A stretch of 64,000 bases of DNA from Novosphingobium sp. AP12 (GTDB lineage: Bacteria; Pseudomonadota; Alphaproteobacteria; Sphingomonadales; Sphingomonadaceae), in the NCBI RefSeq assembly GCF_000281975.1, contig NZ_AKKE01000009.1, forward strand, positions 62,001 to 126,000, read 5' to 3'. Positions 35,665-43,406 of this stretch are shown piece by piece. Made by a program: the position numbers and the translations under genes. Every line of letters begins with the position of its first letter. The first letter of the stretch is position 1. The notes beneath the pieces are model-generated. The model saw only the letters and a list, made by a program, of their open reading frames with translations, ran no database searches and was not told the origin of the DNA.

Positions 35665-36678
35665 TCAGGAATACCGGTAGGCGTTCTTGTCGATTGTCGT
35701 CGTCCCGCGCGTCTGGTTGCACAGGAAGACGGTGCCTGTGAAATAGATGCCGGGCTTCGTGATCGTCTGCGCATGGGCGAAGGCTTCGCGCAGCTGCTGC
35801 ACCGTCATTTCCACGGGCGCCTCGTCGGGTTGCCAGGTCATGCCATAGGCGTAGTCCTGCCCGTCCTTGCTGATCTCCACGTGGCAGCCCATCACGTGGG
35901 TCACCGGATGCGTGTCGCAGAAGTCGATCAGCCGCTTCATGCTGTCGAACCAGGGCTGCCAGAAGCTGATGTAGCAGCGGCCCCGGTAGAACATGTCGCC
36001 GGTGTAGAGGATCTGGGTATAGCTGTCGTAGTAGGCGAATTCGGAAACGACATGGCCGGGCGAACCCCAGATAAGGATCTCGCGGCCGCCCAGGTCCAGC
36101 GTCACGCGTTCCTCGGGGAAGTTGGTCATGCCCCAGAAACCGACCATCTCCTCGTGGGTGAGGCCCATGTAGCGGGTGTTGGGGCGGTCGGCGAACTGGT
36201 TGGTCGCCGCGTAGTGGTCAGCATGGAGGTGGCTGAACGCGACCAGGAGTTCCAGGCTGGCGGGATCGCGGCCGTTGCGCTGGCACCACTCGTTGATGCA
36301 CTGGTCCACGACACCGCGCAGGTCCCAGTCGTTGCGCAGCTGCACGAACCCTTCGTCCAGCAGGAGCACGCGGTCGTTGCCGAAGTAGAGCGGGGCGAAC
36401 GGCGCCTCGTAGCTGTACGCCTTGTTCTGGCGCAGGATCGCCGTATGCGGGTTGTACCAGTGGACCTGCACCGGCGGGTCAGTGTTGTCCATGCAGCACG
36501 AGGACCCGCAGATCCAGCGCTTGGGAAAGCTGCCCGCGGCGGGCACGTTGCTCTTGAAATCGATCGGTGCGAGGCGAACAGCGGCCGAGGCCGCTTCGGA
36601 GAGGCTGGTGAGCGCCGCTCCCGTCAGCGGGATGGCGGCGGCAGCGGCGTTGTAGCTCAGGAAAGTGCGTCTATCCAC
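35665..36678 (-). CDS. Tat-exported metallo-beta-lactamase-fold hydrolase
   Basis: A 337-residue MBL-fold protein. It starts at GTG 36678 with GAGGAG eight bases upstream; this start gives a twin-arginine signal (DRRTFLSYNAAAAAIPLTGAALTSL). All zinc ligands are visible: HLHADH (motif 2), PGH (motif 3), TGDMF (motif 4) and GCHVE (motif 5). It is therefore a likely active periplasmic hydrolase. A CGSSCC cluster follows the signal. It is the second gene after operator B and is paralogous with the gene upstream. Substrate unknown; ester, lactone, amide or thioester hydrolysis are all possible. Confidence 0.86.
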   Translation of the reverse strand: MDRRTFLSYNAAAAAIPLTGAALTSLSEAASAAVRLAPIDFKSNVPAAGSFPKRWICGSSCCMDNTDPPVQVHWYNPHTAILRQNKAYSYEAPFAPLYFGNDRVLLLDEGFVQLRNDWDLRGVVDQCINEWCQRNGRDPASLELLVAFSHLHADHYAATNQFADRPNTRYMGLTHEEMVGFWGMTNFPEERVTLDLGGREILIWGSPGHVVSEFAYYDSYTQILYTGDMFYRGRCYISFWQPWFDSMKRLIDFCDTHPVTHVMGCHVEISKDGQDYAYGMTWQPDEAPVEMTVQQLREAFAHAQTITKPGIYFTGTVFLCNQTRGTTTIDKNAYRYS

Positions 36679-36695
36679 GACTGGTCTCCTCGTCG

Positions 36696-37784
36696 TCAGA
36701 ACGGACGCGGCGGGTTGATGTTGGGCACGCCCTCGGGCCAGACCTGCGTTCGCTGGTCGGGGCTGACGCCGTTGAAAAGTGCGAAGTCGGGGCGGATGAG
36801 CATCATGTCCTTGCCCTGGACCTCCTGTGCGTACTTCAGCGCCTCGCCGATCAGGTCCGGCGTCATTTCGAGCACGCGCTCGTAGGGCTTGTAGGTGGCG
36901 AAGCGCGGGTAGTACTTGCCCGGCACGAACATCATCTCGACATGGCCGCCAAGGACCCACTTCACGGGCCGGTTCGCCGCGAAAGCCTGCAGGCGCTCGA
37001 GCGAGGCGATGAAATCCCGGTCGTTGCCGATGTTGATCTTGCCGGGGAACAGCAGGTCGCCGGTGAACAGGAAGTCGCAGTAGGGGTCGTAGAAGGTGAC
37101 GCCGTCCCTGTGCGTGCCGGGCGTCGGGATGACCTCGATCACACGGTCGCCTAGGTCGATCTTGCCCGAGCCCGAAGGCCAGGTGCCTCCGACCCCGTAG
37201 AAGTGCTTCATCGCCTCCAGCGGCTTGGGAACGATGGTCGTATCCTCGCGGCCGGCGAACTGCACTAACCCTTGGTTCTGGGCGATGTCCTCGCCGGAGG
37301 TCAGCGCCACCGTCAGCGGTACCTTGCTGCGTCCGCGCGCCTTGGCCAAGCGCGCGATGATGGCGTCGACCGTCTCGCGCAGGGGATAATGGTTCGCCGC
37401 CGCAGTGGCGCCGGTGTCGATCAGCAGGGCGCCCTTGTTGCCGAAGAGCAGATAGGTGAACGGCGCCTCCCAGTGGACGCAGACGTTCTGGCGCAGGACG
37501 AAGGTGTCTTCGTTGTACTGCACCACCTGGACGCGCGGATCTCGGTTCTTGGCGGCCACATTGGAGCCATAAGTCCAGCGGAACCCGAGAGCGCCCGGCG
37601 CCGGACCGTCGGACGCGTAGTCGTGGAGCACCGGCTTGTCGCGGTGCAGGGGCACGGCGCTGTCGGTATTGCGCACACCGGAAGGATTGTATCCAAGGTC
37701 GGGGTTGCCGTTGGGGTAGGCGCGTCCCGTGGCTGATTGCGGATTGCCGGACAACGCCGGATTGTAAGCCGAATTCTGCGCCAT
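36696..37784 (-). CDS. Metallo-beta-lactamase-fold protein lacking motif 2
   Basis: A 362-residue MBL-fold protein clearly related to its downstream neighbour (VVQYNEDTFVLRQN against VHWYNPHTAILRQN; APFTYLLFGNKGALLIDTG against APFAPLYFGNDRVLLLDEG). Where the neighbour has SHLHADHYAATNQF it has TSGEDIAQNQGLVQF, so the histidines of HxHxDH are gone. Later ligands remain in part (TPGTHRDG, FTGDLLF, GGHVEM). It may bind one metal, work differently or be a non-catalytic partner. No signal peptide is evident at ATG 37784. It is 17 bases before the active paralogue and 62 bases after operator B. Confidence 0.82.
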   Translation of the reverse strand: MAQNSAYNPALSGNPQSATGRAYPNGNPDLGYNPSGVRNTDSAVPLHRDKPVLHDYASDGPAPGALGFRWTYGSNVAAKNRDPRVQVVQYNEDTFVLRQNVCVHWEAPFTYLLFGNKGALLIDTGATAAANHYPLRETVDAIIARLAKARGRSKVPLTVALTSGEDIAQNQGLVQFAGREDTTIVPKPLEAMKHFYGVGGTWPSGSGKIDLGDRVIEVIPTPGTHRDGVTFYDPYCDFLFTGDLLFPGKINIGNDRDFIASLERLQAFAANRPVKWVLGGHVEMMFVPGKYYPRFATYKPYERVLEMTPDLIGEALKYAQEVQGKDMMLIRPDFALFNGVSPDQRTQVWPEGVPNINPPRPF

Positions 37785-37845
37785 GATGCCCCTTATAGTC
37801 GGCAGCGAGTAGCGACACTCCGCCGAACGAGGGGCAGGATATCGA

Positions 37846-37871
37846 TATTACCTTGTCTGACAATGGTAATA
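37846..37871. promoter_or_regulatory. Operator copy B, perfect TATTAC-N14-GTAATA
   Basis: Half-sites TATTAC (37846-37851) and GTAATA (37866-37871) flank 14 bases. It lies in the divergent region between the MBL pair (minus, start 37784) and the first NikR-like gene (plus, start 38028). On the minus strand TTGTCA inside the spacer could be a -35 box, so binding here would block that promoter. Confidence 0.82.
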
Positions 37872-38027
37872 ATTTCAGCTGGTAAGTACGCGGCAAATCG
37901 CCGATCATGGACTGTCATCGTCGCCCTGCATGGTATAGGGCAGGGTTGTTGGCACCGGCGTGACGCCTATGCCCACCGATGCCGTGACGGACGTTTTTGA
38001 GGATTTGACGATGGTGAGGGACGCAGC

Positions 38028-38540
38028 TTGAGCACCGACCCCGGCAGCCTTGCCCGGCTCAGCATGAGCCTTCCCGCCGAACTGTTCCGCCAGTTGGACG
38101 CGATGGTGGAGGAGCGCGGCCTGCCGTCGCGCTCGCAGCTCATTTCCGAGCTCATTCGCCACGCGCTGGCTGAACACGAAGCCCTGACGCGGCCTGAGGA
38201 GATGCTCGCGGGGACGATCACGCTGGTCTATCGGGGCGATCGGGGAAGGGTGCGGCACCAGCTTGCCCAAAGCCAGGCGGACTATCTCAAGGAAGTGATT
38301 TCCTCCCAGCACGTGTTCCTGGAGGACGACCAGTCGCTCGAGGTGCTGCTCGTGCAGGGACCGGCTGCAAAGCTGAAGGACCTGTGCGACAGCCTCCGTG
38401 CGATCCGGGGTGTGCATCAGCTTCAGCTGGTCACCACGACGGCGCTGCTGCCGCCTCTCCACGAGCAGGACGAGGTGGGCGCGGCCGACGCTGCCAAGCC
38501 TCGCAAGCAGCGCGCCGGCAGCGAAGTCGCCGCTGCCTGA
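38028..38540 (+). CDS. NikR-like ribbon-helix-helix regulator, first paralogue
   Basis: A 170-residue regulator with an N-terminal ribbon-helix-helix (LARLSMSLPAELFRQLDAMVEERGLPSRSQLISELIRHAL) and a C-terminal ACT-like NikR domain. It aligns without gaps to E. coli NikR as I recall it. At the nickel-ligand places His76, His87, His89 and Cys95 it has Ala, His, Phe and Ser, so only one ligand remains. Nickel is therefore unlikely to be the signal. It starts at TTG 38028 behind GAGGG. It probably binds the TATTAC-N14-GTAATA dyads nearby and so may repress itself. A C-terminal basic/alanine tail is extra. Confidence 0.85.
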   Translation: MSTDPGSLARLSMSLPAELFRQLDAMVEERGLPSRSQLISELIRHALAEHEALTRPEEMLAGTITLVYRGDRGRVRHQLAQSQADYLKEVISSQHVFLEDDQSLEVLLVQGPAAKLKDLCDSLRAIRGVHQLQLVTTTALLPPLHEQDEVGAADAAKPRKQRAGSEVAAA

Positions 38541-38634
38541 CGGCGGCTGGCGCCTGACACCGCGGCCCCGGCGAGCGCAAACCTCCCCCTGCAGCGGCCT
38601 CGCGCCGATCGTGCGCGTGATCAGCCGCCAAAAG

Positions 38635-38660
38635 TATTACAAAATTCAAGTGTCGTAATA
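38635..38660. promoter_or_regulatory. Operator copy C, perfect TATTAC-N14-GTAATA
   Basis: Half-sites TATTAC (38635-38640) and GTAATA (38655-38660) lie 60 bases before the start of the ABC importer operon. The flanking bases AATT after the second half-site are shared with copies B and D. Confidence 0.82.
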
Positions 38661-38719
38661 ATTTTGATGGACAGCGTTTGCAATCGCAGCAATGTTGCAT
38701 TGCGAAAGGGGACCGATTC

Positions 38720-39799
38720 ATGATCGTAACGATCCGTAGGACTGCCAAGGCAGCATTGCTGGCCGGAGTGCTTCTGACTGCCGCCTGCTCCCAGGCGCCC
38801 GGCGATGCGCCGAAGAAGCAGGAGTTCAACATCGGATGGTCGATCTACGCGGGCTGGATGCCCTGGCCCTATGCGCAGCAGGCCGGCATCGTGAAGAAAT
38901 GGGCCGACAAGTACGGCATCAAGATCAACATGGTGCAGGTCAACGACTACGTCGAATCGGTCAATCAGTATACCGCCGGCAAGCTTGACGGCGTGAGCGT
39001 CGCCAACATGGACGCGCTGACGATCCCCGCCGCGGGCGGCAAGGACACCAGCGCCATCATCGTCGGCGACTATTCCAACGGTAACGACGGCATCCTGATG
39101 AAGGGCGCGGGCGACCTGCGCGCCATCAAGGGCCAGCAGATCAATCTCGTCGAGCTTTCGGTCTCCCACTACCTGCTGGCGCGCGGCCTGTCCTCGGTCG
39201 GGCTCGCCATGAAGGACGTGAAGACGGTGAACACCGGCGACGCCGACATCGTCGGCGCCTTCGCCAGCCCCGACGTCAAGGTGGCCGTCGCCTGGAACCC
39301 GCAGCTTTCGACGATGAAGGCGCAGGCCGGCGCGAAGGAAGTGTTCAGCTCCGCCGACATCCCGGGCGAGATCCTCGACCTGATGGTCGTCGACACCGCC
39401 ACGCTGAAGGCCAACCCGAGCCTCGGCAAGGCGCTCGCCGGCATCTGGTACGAGACCACGGCGCTGATGGCGCGCAAGGATGCGCAAGGCAAGGCGGCAC
39501 GCGCGGCCATGGCCAAGCTGGCCGGCGCGACGCCGGAAGACTTCGACAGCCAGCTCACCACGACTTACCTCTACACCGATCCCAAGGCGGCGGTTGCAGC
39601 GACTTCGGCTCCGTCGCTGGTGACGACGATGACGCGGGTGCGAGACTTCAGCTTCGCGCAAGGGTTGTTCAAGGGCGCCACGTCCGCCGATGCGGTGGGC
39701 ATGTCCTTCCCCGGCGGCAAGACGCTGGGCGACGCGCAGCACGTGACGCTTCGCTTCGACGACAGCTACATGAAGCTGGCCGCCGACGGAAAGCTCTGA
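38720..39799 (+). CDS. ABC transporter substrate-binding lipoprotein (urea-carboxylase-associated type)
   Basis: A 359-residue periplasmic lipoprotein. ATG 38720 follows AAAGGGG and gives a lipoprotein signal with lipobox LTAACS. The mature part (NIGWSIYAGWMPWPYAQQAGIVKKWADKYG, then VNQYTAGKLDGVSVANMDAL) belongs to the NrtA/SsuA-like family commonly found next to urea carboxylase genes. It forms an importer with the next two genes and should deliver the nitrogen compound (urea, guanidine or a derivative) to the permease. The cognate ligand cannot be read from the sequence. Confidence 0.88.
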   Translation: MIVTIRRTAKAALLAGVLLTAACSQAPGDAPKKQEFNIGWSIYAGWMPWPYAQQAGIVKKWADKYGIKINMVQVNDYVESVNQYTAGKLDGVSVANMDALTIPAAGGKDTSAIIVGDYSNGNDGILMKGAGDLRAIKGQQINLVELSVSHYLLARGLSSVGLAMKDVKTVNTGDADIVGAFASPDVKVAVAWNPQLSTMKAQAGAKEVFSSADIPGEILDLMVVDTATLKANPSLGKALAGIWYETTALMARKDAQGKAARAAMAKLAGATPEDFDSQLTTTYLYTDPKAAVAATSAPSLVTTMTRVRDFSFAQGLFKGATSADAVGMSFPGGKTLGDAQHVTLRFDDSYMKLAADGKL

Positions 39800-39829
39800 T
39801 CGCTTCGAATTCGCTTCATCAAGAGTGAG

Positions 39830-40654
39830 ATGACCGCAATGCGTTGGGTGAATCGTCAAGTCCGGCGAGGGGATCGGCTGCTTCTCGGCGCCCTCCCGAT
39901 AGTGCTTCTGGCAGTGATCTACATCGTCGTGGCCGCCAGTCGTCACGCCGTTAACCCGTCGGACAAGATCCTGCCCCTGCCGGGCACGATGGCGCAGAGC
40001 ATGGCGGCGCTCATCTTCGTGCCTGACCAACTCACCGGGCAACTGGTGTTTTGGGCCGATACGCTGGCGAGCCTGCAGCGCCTCGGCATCGGCCTCGGCA
40101 TATCGACGCTGATGGCGATCATGGTCGGCCTTGCGCTCGGCGTGTTGCCGCCGGTGCGCGCGACGTTCGGTCCGCTTGTCACCGGGATCGCCGTGATCCC
40201 CCCAATCGCGCTGCTGCCGATCCTGTTCATCGCACTGGGCCTCGGCGAGACGGCGAAGGTCACGCTCATCGTCATCGGCATCGCACCGGTCATGATCCGC
40301 GACATCGCGGCCCATGTTGCGGCGCTGCCGAGAGAACAGATCATCAAGGCGCAGACGCTCGGCGCCAGCAGCTGGCAGGTGATGATCCGCGTGGCGCTGC
40401 CGCAGGCGATGCCACGGCTGCTTCAGGCGATGCGCCTGGCGCTCGGGCCTGCTTGGGTCTTCCTGATCTCGGCAGAGGCGATCGCCTCGGACGTGGGCCT
40501 CGGATACCGCATCTTCCTCGTCCGCCGCTATCTCTCGATGGACGTCATCCTGCCCTACGTGGCCTGGATCGCGATCCTCGCGATCGTGATGGACGTGACC
40601 TTCGCATTCCTCAGCCGCAAGCTGTTCCCCTGGGCGCACGGAGAAAGCCATTGA
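39830..40654 (+). CDS. ABC transporter permease
   Basis: A 274-residue inner-membrane permease of the SsuC/TauC type with about six membrane segments. The cytoplasmic EAA loop is AALPREQIIKAQTLGASSWQVMIRVALPQAMP, where the ATPase docks. A GAGTGAG ribosome site precedes ATG 39830. Its stop overlaps the TTG start of the ATPase, so binding protein, permease and ATPase form one operon behind operator C. Confidence 0.92.
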   Translation: MTAMRWVNRQVRRGDRLLLGALPIVLLAVIYIVVAASRHAVNPSDKILPLPGTMAQSMAALIFVPDQLTGQLVFWADTLASLQRLGIGLGISTLMAIMVGLALGVLPPVRATFGPLVTGIAVIPPIALLPILFIALGLGETAKVTLIVIGIAPVMIRDIAAHVAALPREQIIKAQTLGASSWQVMIRVALPQAMPRLLQAMRLALGPAWVFLISAEAIASDVGLGYRIFLVRRYLSMDVILPYVAWIAILAIVMDVTFAFLSRKLFPWAHGESH

Positions 40655-41433
40655 GCACGCTTCTCAGCTTCCGCGACGTCTGGGTCGAGTACGGCGACCG
40701 GATCATCATCGAGAAACTCAACCTCGACATCGAGGCCGGCTCCTTCGTCTCGATCGTCGGACCGTCCGGTGCGGGCAAGAGCAGCTTCCTGCGGCTCATC
40801 CTCGGCCAGGAGGCGCCGTCACGCGGCTCCATCCTGCTCGACGGAACGCCGCTGGCGCCCGAATGCGGACCGGACCGCGGCGTCGTGTTCCAGCGCTACT
40901 CGGTGTTCCCGCACCTCTCCGCGCTGCGCAACACGATCCTCGGCATGGAGTGCGCGCAGGCCCCGCTTTCCGGGCGCCTGTTCGGTGCGGCCCGCCGCGC
41001 CGCGCAGGACGAGGCGACGGCGATGCTGAACGCGGTCGGCCTCGGCCACAGCCTCGACCTCTATCCCGCGCAGATGTCTGGCGGCATGCAGCAGAGGCTG
41101 GCGATCGCCCAGGCGCTCGTGAAGCGGCCCCGGGTGCTGCTTCTCGACGAGCCGTTCGGTGCGCTCGATCCGGGTATCCGGGCGGACATGCACGTCCTGA
41201 TCCGCAATCTCTGGCGCGAATACTCGCTGACCATCGTGATGGTGACCCACGACATCCGGGAAGCCTTCACCCTCGGGACCCGCGTGCTCGCGCTCGACAA
41301 GCGCCGCCACGATCCGCACGCGCCGCACCGTTTCGGTGCCACGGCGGTCTACGACATTCCGCTGCGCAACCGCGACGAAACCGCTCCTGCAAACAATGAC
41401 GATATTACTGTTGACGTAATTCGTAATAATTGA
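40651..41433 (+). CDS. ABC transporter ATP-binding protein
   Basis: A 260-residue ATPase of the nitrate/sulfonate/taurine group. Walker A is GPSGAGKSS, the signature MSGGMQQRLAIAQAL, Walker B VLLLDEPFGALD and the switch histidine lies in VTHD. I start at TTG 40651, overlapping the permease stop as TTGA with GGAGA upstream; the longer open frame is spurious. The last ten or so codons (coding DITVDVIRN) also hold operator D, so the 3' end of this gene doubles as a control site. Confidence 0.9.
   Translation: MSTLLSFRDVWVEYGDRIIIEKLNLDIEAGSFVSIVGPSGAGKSSFLRLILGQEAPSRGSILLDGTPLAPECGPDRGVVFQRYSVFPHLSALRNTILGMECAQAPLSGRLFGAARRAAQDEATAMLNAVGLGHSLDLYPAQMSGGMQQRLAIAQALVKRPRVLLLDEPFGALDPGIRADMHVLIRNLWREYSLTIVMVTHDIREAFTLGTRVLALDKRRHDPHAPHRFGATAVYDIPLRNRDETAPANNDDITVDVIRNN
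41403..41428. promoter_or_regulatory. Operator copy D, perfect dyad inside a gene end
   Basis: TATTAC (41403-41408) and GTAATA (41423-41428) flank 14 bases. It lies within the last codons of the ATPase gene and 19 bases before the ATG of the second NikR-like gene, so it should control the regulator and the catabolic genes that follow separately from the importer. Confidence 0.82.
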
Positions 41434-41446
41434 AAAGAGGGTGGTC

Positions 41447-41929
41447 ATGGGATCCGAATCCGCAAGCCTGGCCCGGCTCAGCATGAGCCTCCCGGCAGAC
41501 CTCTTCAGACAGCTCGACATGATGGTGGCGGAACGCGGCCTGCCTTCCCGCTCGCAGCTCATCGCCGAGCTGATCCGCCACGCGCTTGCCGAGCACGGTT
41601 CGCTGATGCGGCCGGAAGAGATGCTCGCTGGCACCATCACTCTCGTCTACCGCGGTGAGCGGGGGCGCGTTCGCCACCTGCTTTCCCACACGCAGGCGAG
41701 TTATCTCAAGGAAGTCATCTCCTCGCAGCACGTCGTGCTGGAGGATGACCAGTCCCTCGAAGTCCTGCTCGTGCAAGGTCCGGCCGTGAGGCTGAAGGAG
41801 CTGTGCGACGCCATCAGGCGGGTCCGCGGGGTGCAGCAACTGGCTCTGGTCACCACGACCTCACTGCTGCCGCCCCTCTACGAACCCGAAGGTGGAAATC
41901 CCAACCCGATCATCGGAGCGAATGCATGA
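41447..41929 (+). CDS. NikR-like ribbon-helix-helix regulator, second paralogue
   Basis: A 160-residue paralogue of the regulator at 38028 (shared LARLSMSLPA, ERGLPSRSQLI, LKEVISSQHV, EDDQSLEVLLVQGPA). It also keeps only the His87 equivalent of the nickel ligands; the others are Ala, Val and Ser. I start at ATG 41447, which has AGAGGG at the right distance, rather than GTG 41441. Its stop overlaps the next gene (ATGA), so it is made with the catabolic enzymes. The two copies may form hetero-oligomers or sense different signals. Confidence 0.85.
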   Translation: MGSESASLARLSMSLPADLFRQLDMMVAERGLPSRSQLIAELIRHALAEHGSLMRPEEMLAGTITLVYRGERGRVRHLLSHTQASYLKEVISSQHVVLEDDQSLEVLLVQGPAVRLKELCDAIRRVRGVQQLALVTTTSLLPPLYEPEGGNPNPIIGANA

Positions 41930-42750
41930 CCGAGACCCTGGCCAATCCCCTTGCTGCCCGCGATCACGCGCGCGGCATGGAAGGTACCGTGATCGAGAGC
42001 ATGCCCGTGCTCCCGCCGGTCGCCGACGACCTGCCGCCGGAAGTGGCGCCCGAGGATCTGCTCTGGGAGGAAACCATCGCGGCGGGCGGCTATGCCACGC
42101 GGCGCCTCGCGCGCGGCTCGCGCCTGCGCCTGATCGATCTGCGCGGCGATGCCTGCGCTTCGATCCTGCTGTTCAACGCCGAAATGCCCACCGAGCGGCT
42201 CAACGTCGCGGACACAGTGAAGGTGCAGTGGAACGCCTATCTCGGCGAGGGCAAGCTGCTGCTGTCCGACATGGGCCGCGTCATTATGAGCATCCTCGAA
42301 GACGATGCCGGCACGCACGACACGTTCTGCGGCACTTCCAATCCCGCGACCAACGCCGCCAAGTACGGCAACGGCACCAATAGCGGCCCCTACCCCAGCG
42401 GCCGCGACCGTTTCCTGCTGGGCGCCGCCAAGCATGGGCTCACCCGCCGCGACGTCCACCCCTGCGTCACGCTGTTCAAGGGTGCGCGGATCCAGGAAGA
42501 CGGCGCGATCACTCCGCAGATCGGCCCGTTCGAGCCCGGCCGAACCGTGGTCCTGCGCGCCGAGATGGACGTGATCGTCGTGATCGCCAACTGCCCGCAC
42601 GTCCTCGACCCGCGCGACGACTATACGGTGACCCCGCTGCGCGCTTCCGCCTGGCGCGGGCCGGTGACGACCGAAGACGACGCTGTCCGCACCGCGACGC
42701 CTGAAGGCCTGCGCGCCTTCAAGAACGTCGAAGACTACTTCCGCCGCTGA
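41926..42750 (+). CDS. DUF1989 protein, urea-carboxylase-associated 1 / carboxyguanidine deiminase subunit
   Basis: A 274-residue DUF1989 protein. The family block GTHDTFCGTSNPATNAAKYG is visible, as is VIANCPHVLDP near the end. Such paired proteins beside urea carboxylase-like genes were long called urea-carboxylase-associated proteins; in guanidine users they are the two subunits of carboxyguanidine deiminase (CgdAB), which turn carboxyguanidine into allophanate. It starts at ATG 41926, overlapping the regulator stop. About 50 N-terminal residues precede the domain. Confidence 0.86.
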   Translation: MTETLANPLAARDHARGMEGTVIESMPVLPPVADDLPPEVAPEDLLWEETIAAGGYATRRLARGSRLRLIDLRGDACASILLFNAEMPTERLNVADTVKVQWNAYLGEGKLLLSDMGRVIMSILEDDAGTHDTFCGTSNPATNAAKYGNGTNSGPYPSGRDRFLLGAAKHGLTRRDVHPCVTLFKGARIQEDGAITPQIGPFEPGRTVVLRAEMDVIVVIANCPHVLDPRDDYTVTPLRASAWRGPVTTEDDAVRTATPEGLRAFKNVEDYFRR

Positions 42751-42767
42751 AAGAGGACAGGTCCAAA

Positions 42768-43406
42768 ATGACTGCCGATCCCCATATGTCCGGCCTCACC
42801 GGCGCCGTGATCCATGATGTCGTCGTGCCCGCCCGGGCGCCGTGGCTGCACCACATCGCTGCCGGCCAGACGCTGCGCATCGTCGACCTCGAAGGCAACC
42901 AGGCCGTCGATTTCCTGCTCTATTCGGCTGCCGACGACGCCGAGCGCTACAGCGCGCAGGACACAGTCTCCGCACAGGGCAACCTGTTCCTGCGCGAAGG
43001 CACCAGGCTGCTGTCGAACGAGGGCCGGCCGATGATGACCATCGCGTCGACCTCGGTCGAGTATCACGACACCATCGGCGGCGCCTGCTCGTGCGAGTCC
43101 AACACGCTGCGCTACGGCCACCACACCAAGGCCGAACACGCCTGCGTGGAGAACTTCCTCGAAGCCAACCTCACCGAAGGCCGGGGCAAGCGGGACATCG
43201 TCTCGAACATCAATTTCTTCATGAATGTTCCTGTCGAGTCCGACGGGTCGCTGGGCATCGTCGACGGAATATCCGCGCCGGGCCTGACCGTTGACCTGCG
43301 TGCGGAAATGGACGTCGTCGTCGTCGTCTCCAACTGCCCGCAGGTCAACAATCCCTGCAACGGCTTCAACCCCACGCCCGTGCGCATGATCGTAACCGCC
43401 GCATGA
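42768..43406 (+). CDS. DUF1989 protein, urea-carboxylase-associated 2 / carboxyguanidine deiminase subunit
   Basis: A 212-residue DUF1989 protein, partner of the one just upstream. It shows RIVDLEGNQAVDFLLY, EYHDTIGGACSCESNTLRYG and VVVSNCPQVNNPCNG, the same blocks as in its partner with added cysteines. Length and order (long form first, short form second, then carboxylase) are as in other urea/guanidine carboxylase clusters. An AAAGAGGACAGG ribosome site precedes ATG 42768, and the stop overlaps the carboxylase start (ATGA). Confidence 0.87.
   Translation: MTADPHMSGLTGAVIHDVVVPARAPWLHHIAAGQTLRIVDLEGNQAVDFLLYSAADDAERYSAQDTVSAQGNLFLREGTRLLSNEGRPMMTIASTSVEYHDTIGGACSCESNTLRYGHHTKAEHACVENFLEANLTEGRGKRDIVSNINFFMNVPVESDGSLGIVDGISAPGLTVDLRAEMDVVVVVSNCPQVNNPCNGFNPTPVRMIVTAA

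Noticed and set aside
37785..38719. Possible guanidine (ykkC-type) riboswitch before the regulator or importer
   Set aside because: None of the conserved ykkC sequence blocks could be found in the two leaders; only the TATTAC-N14-GTAATA dyads are seen.
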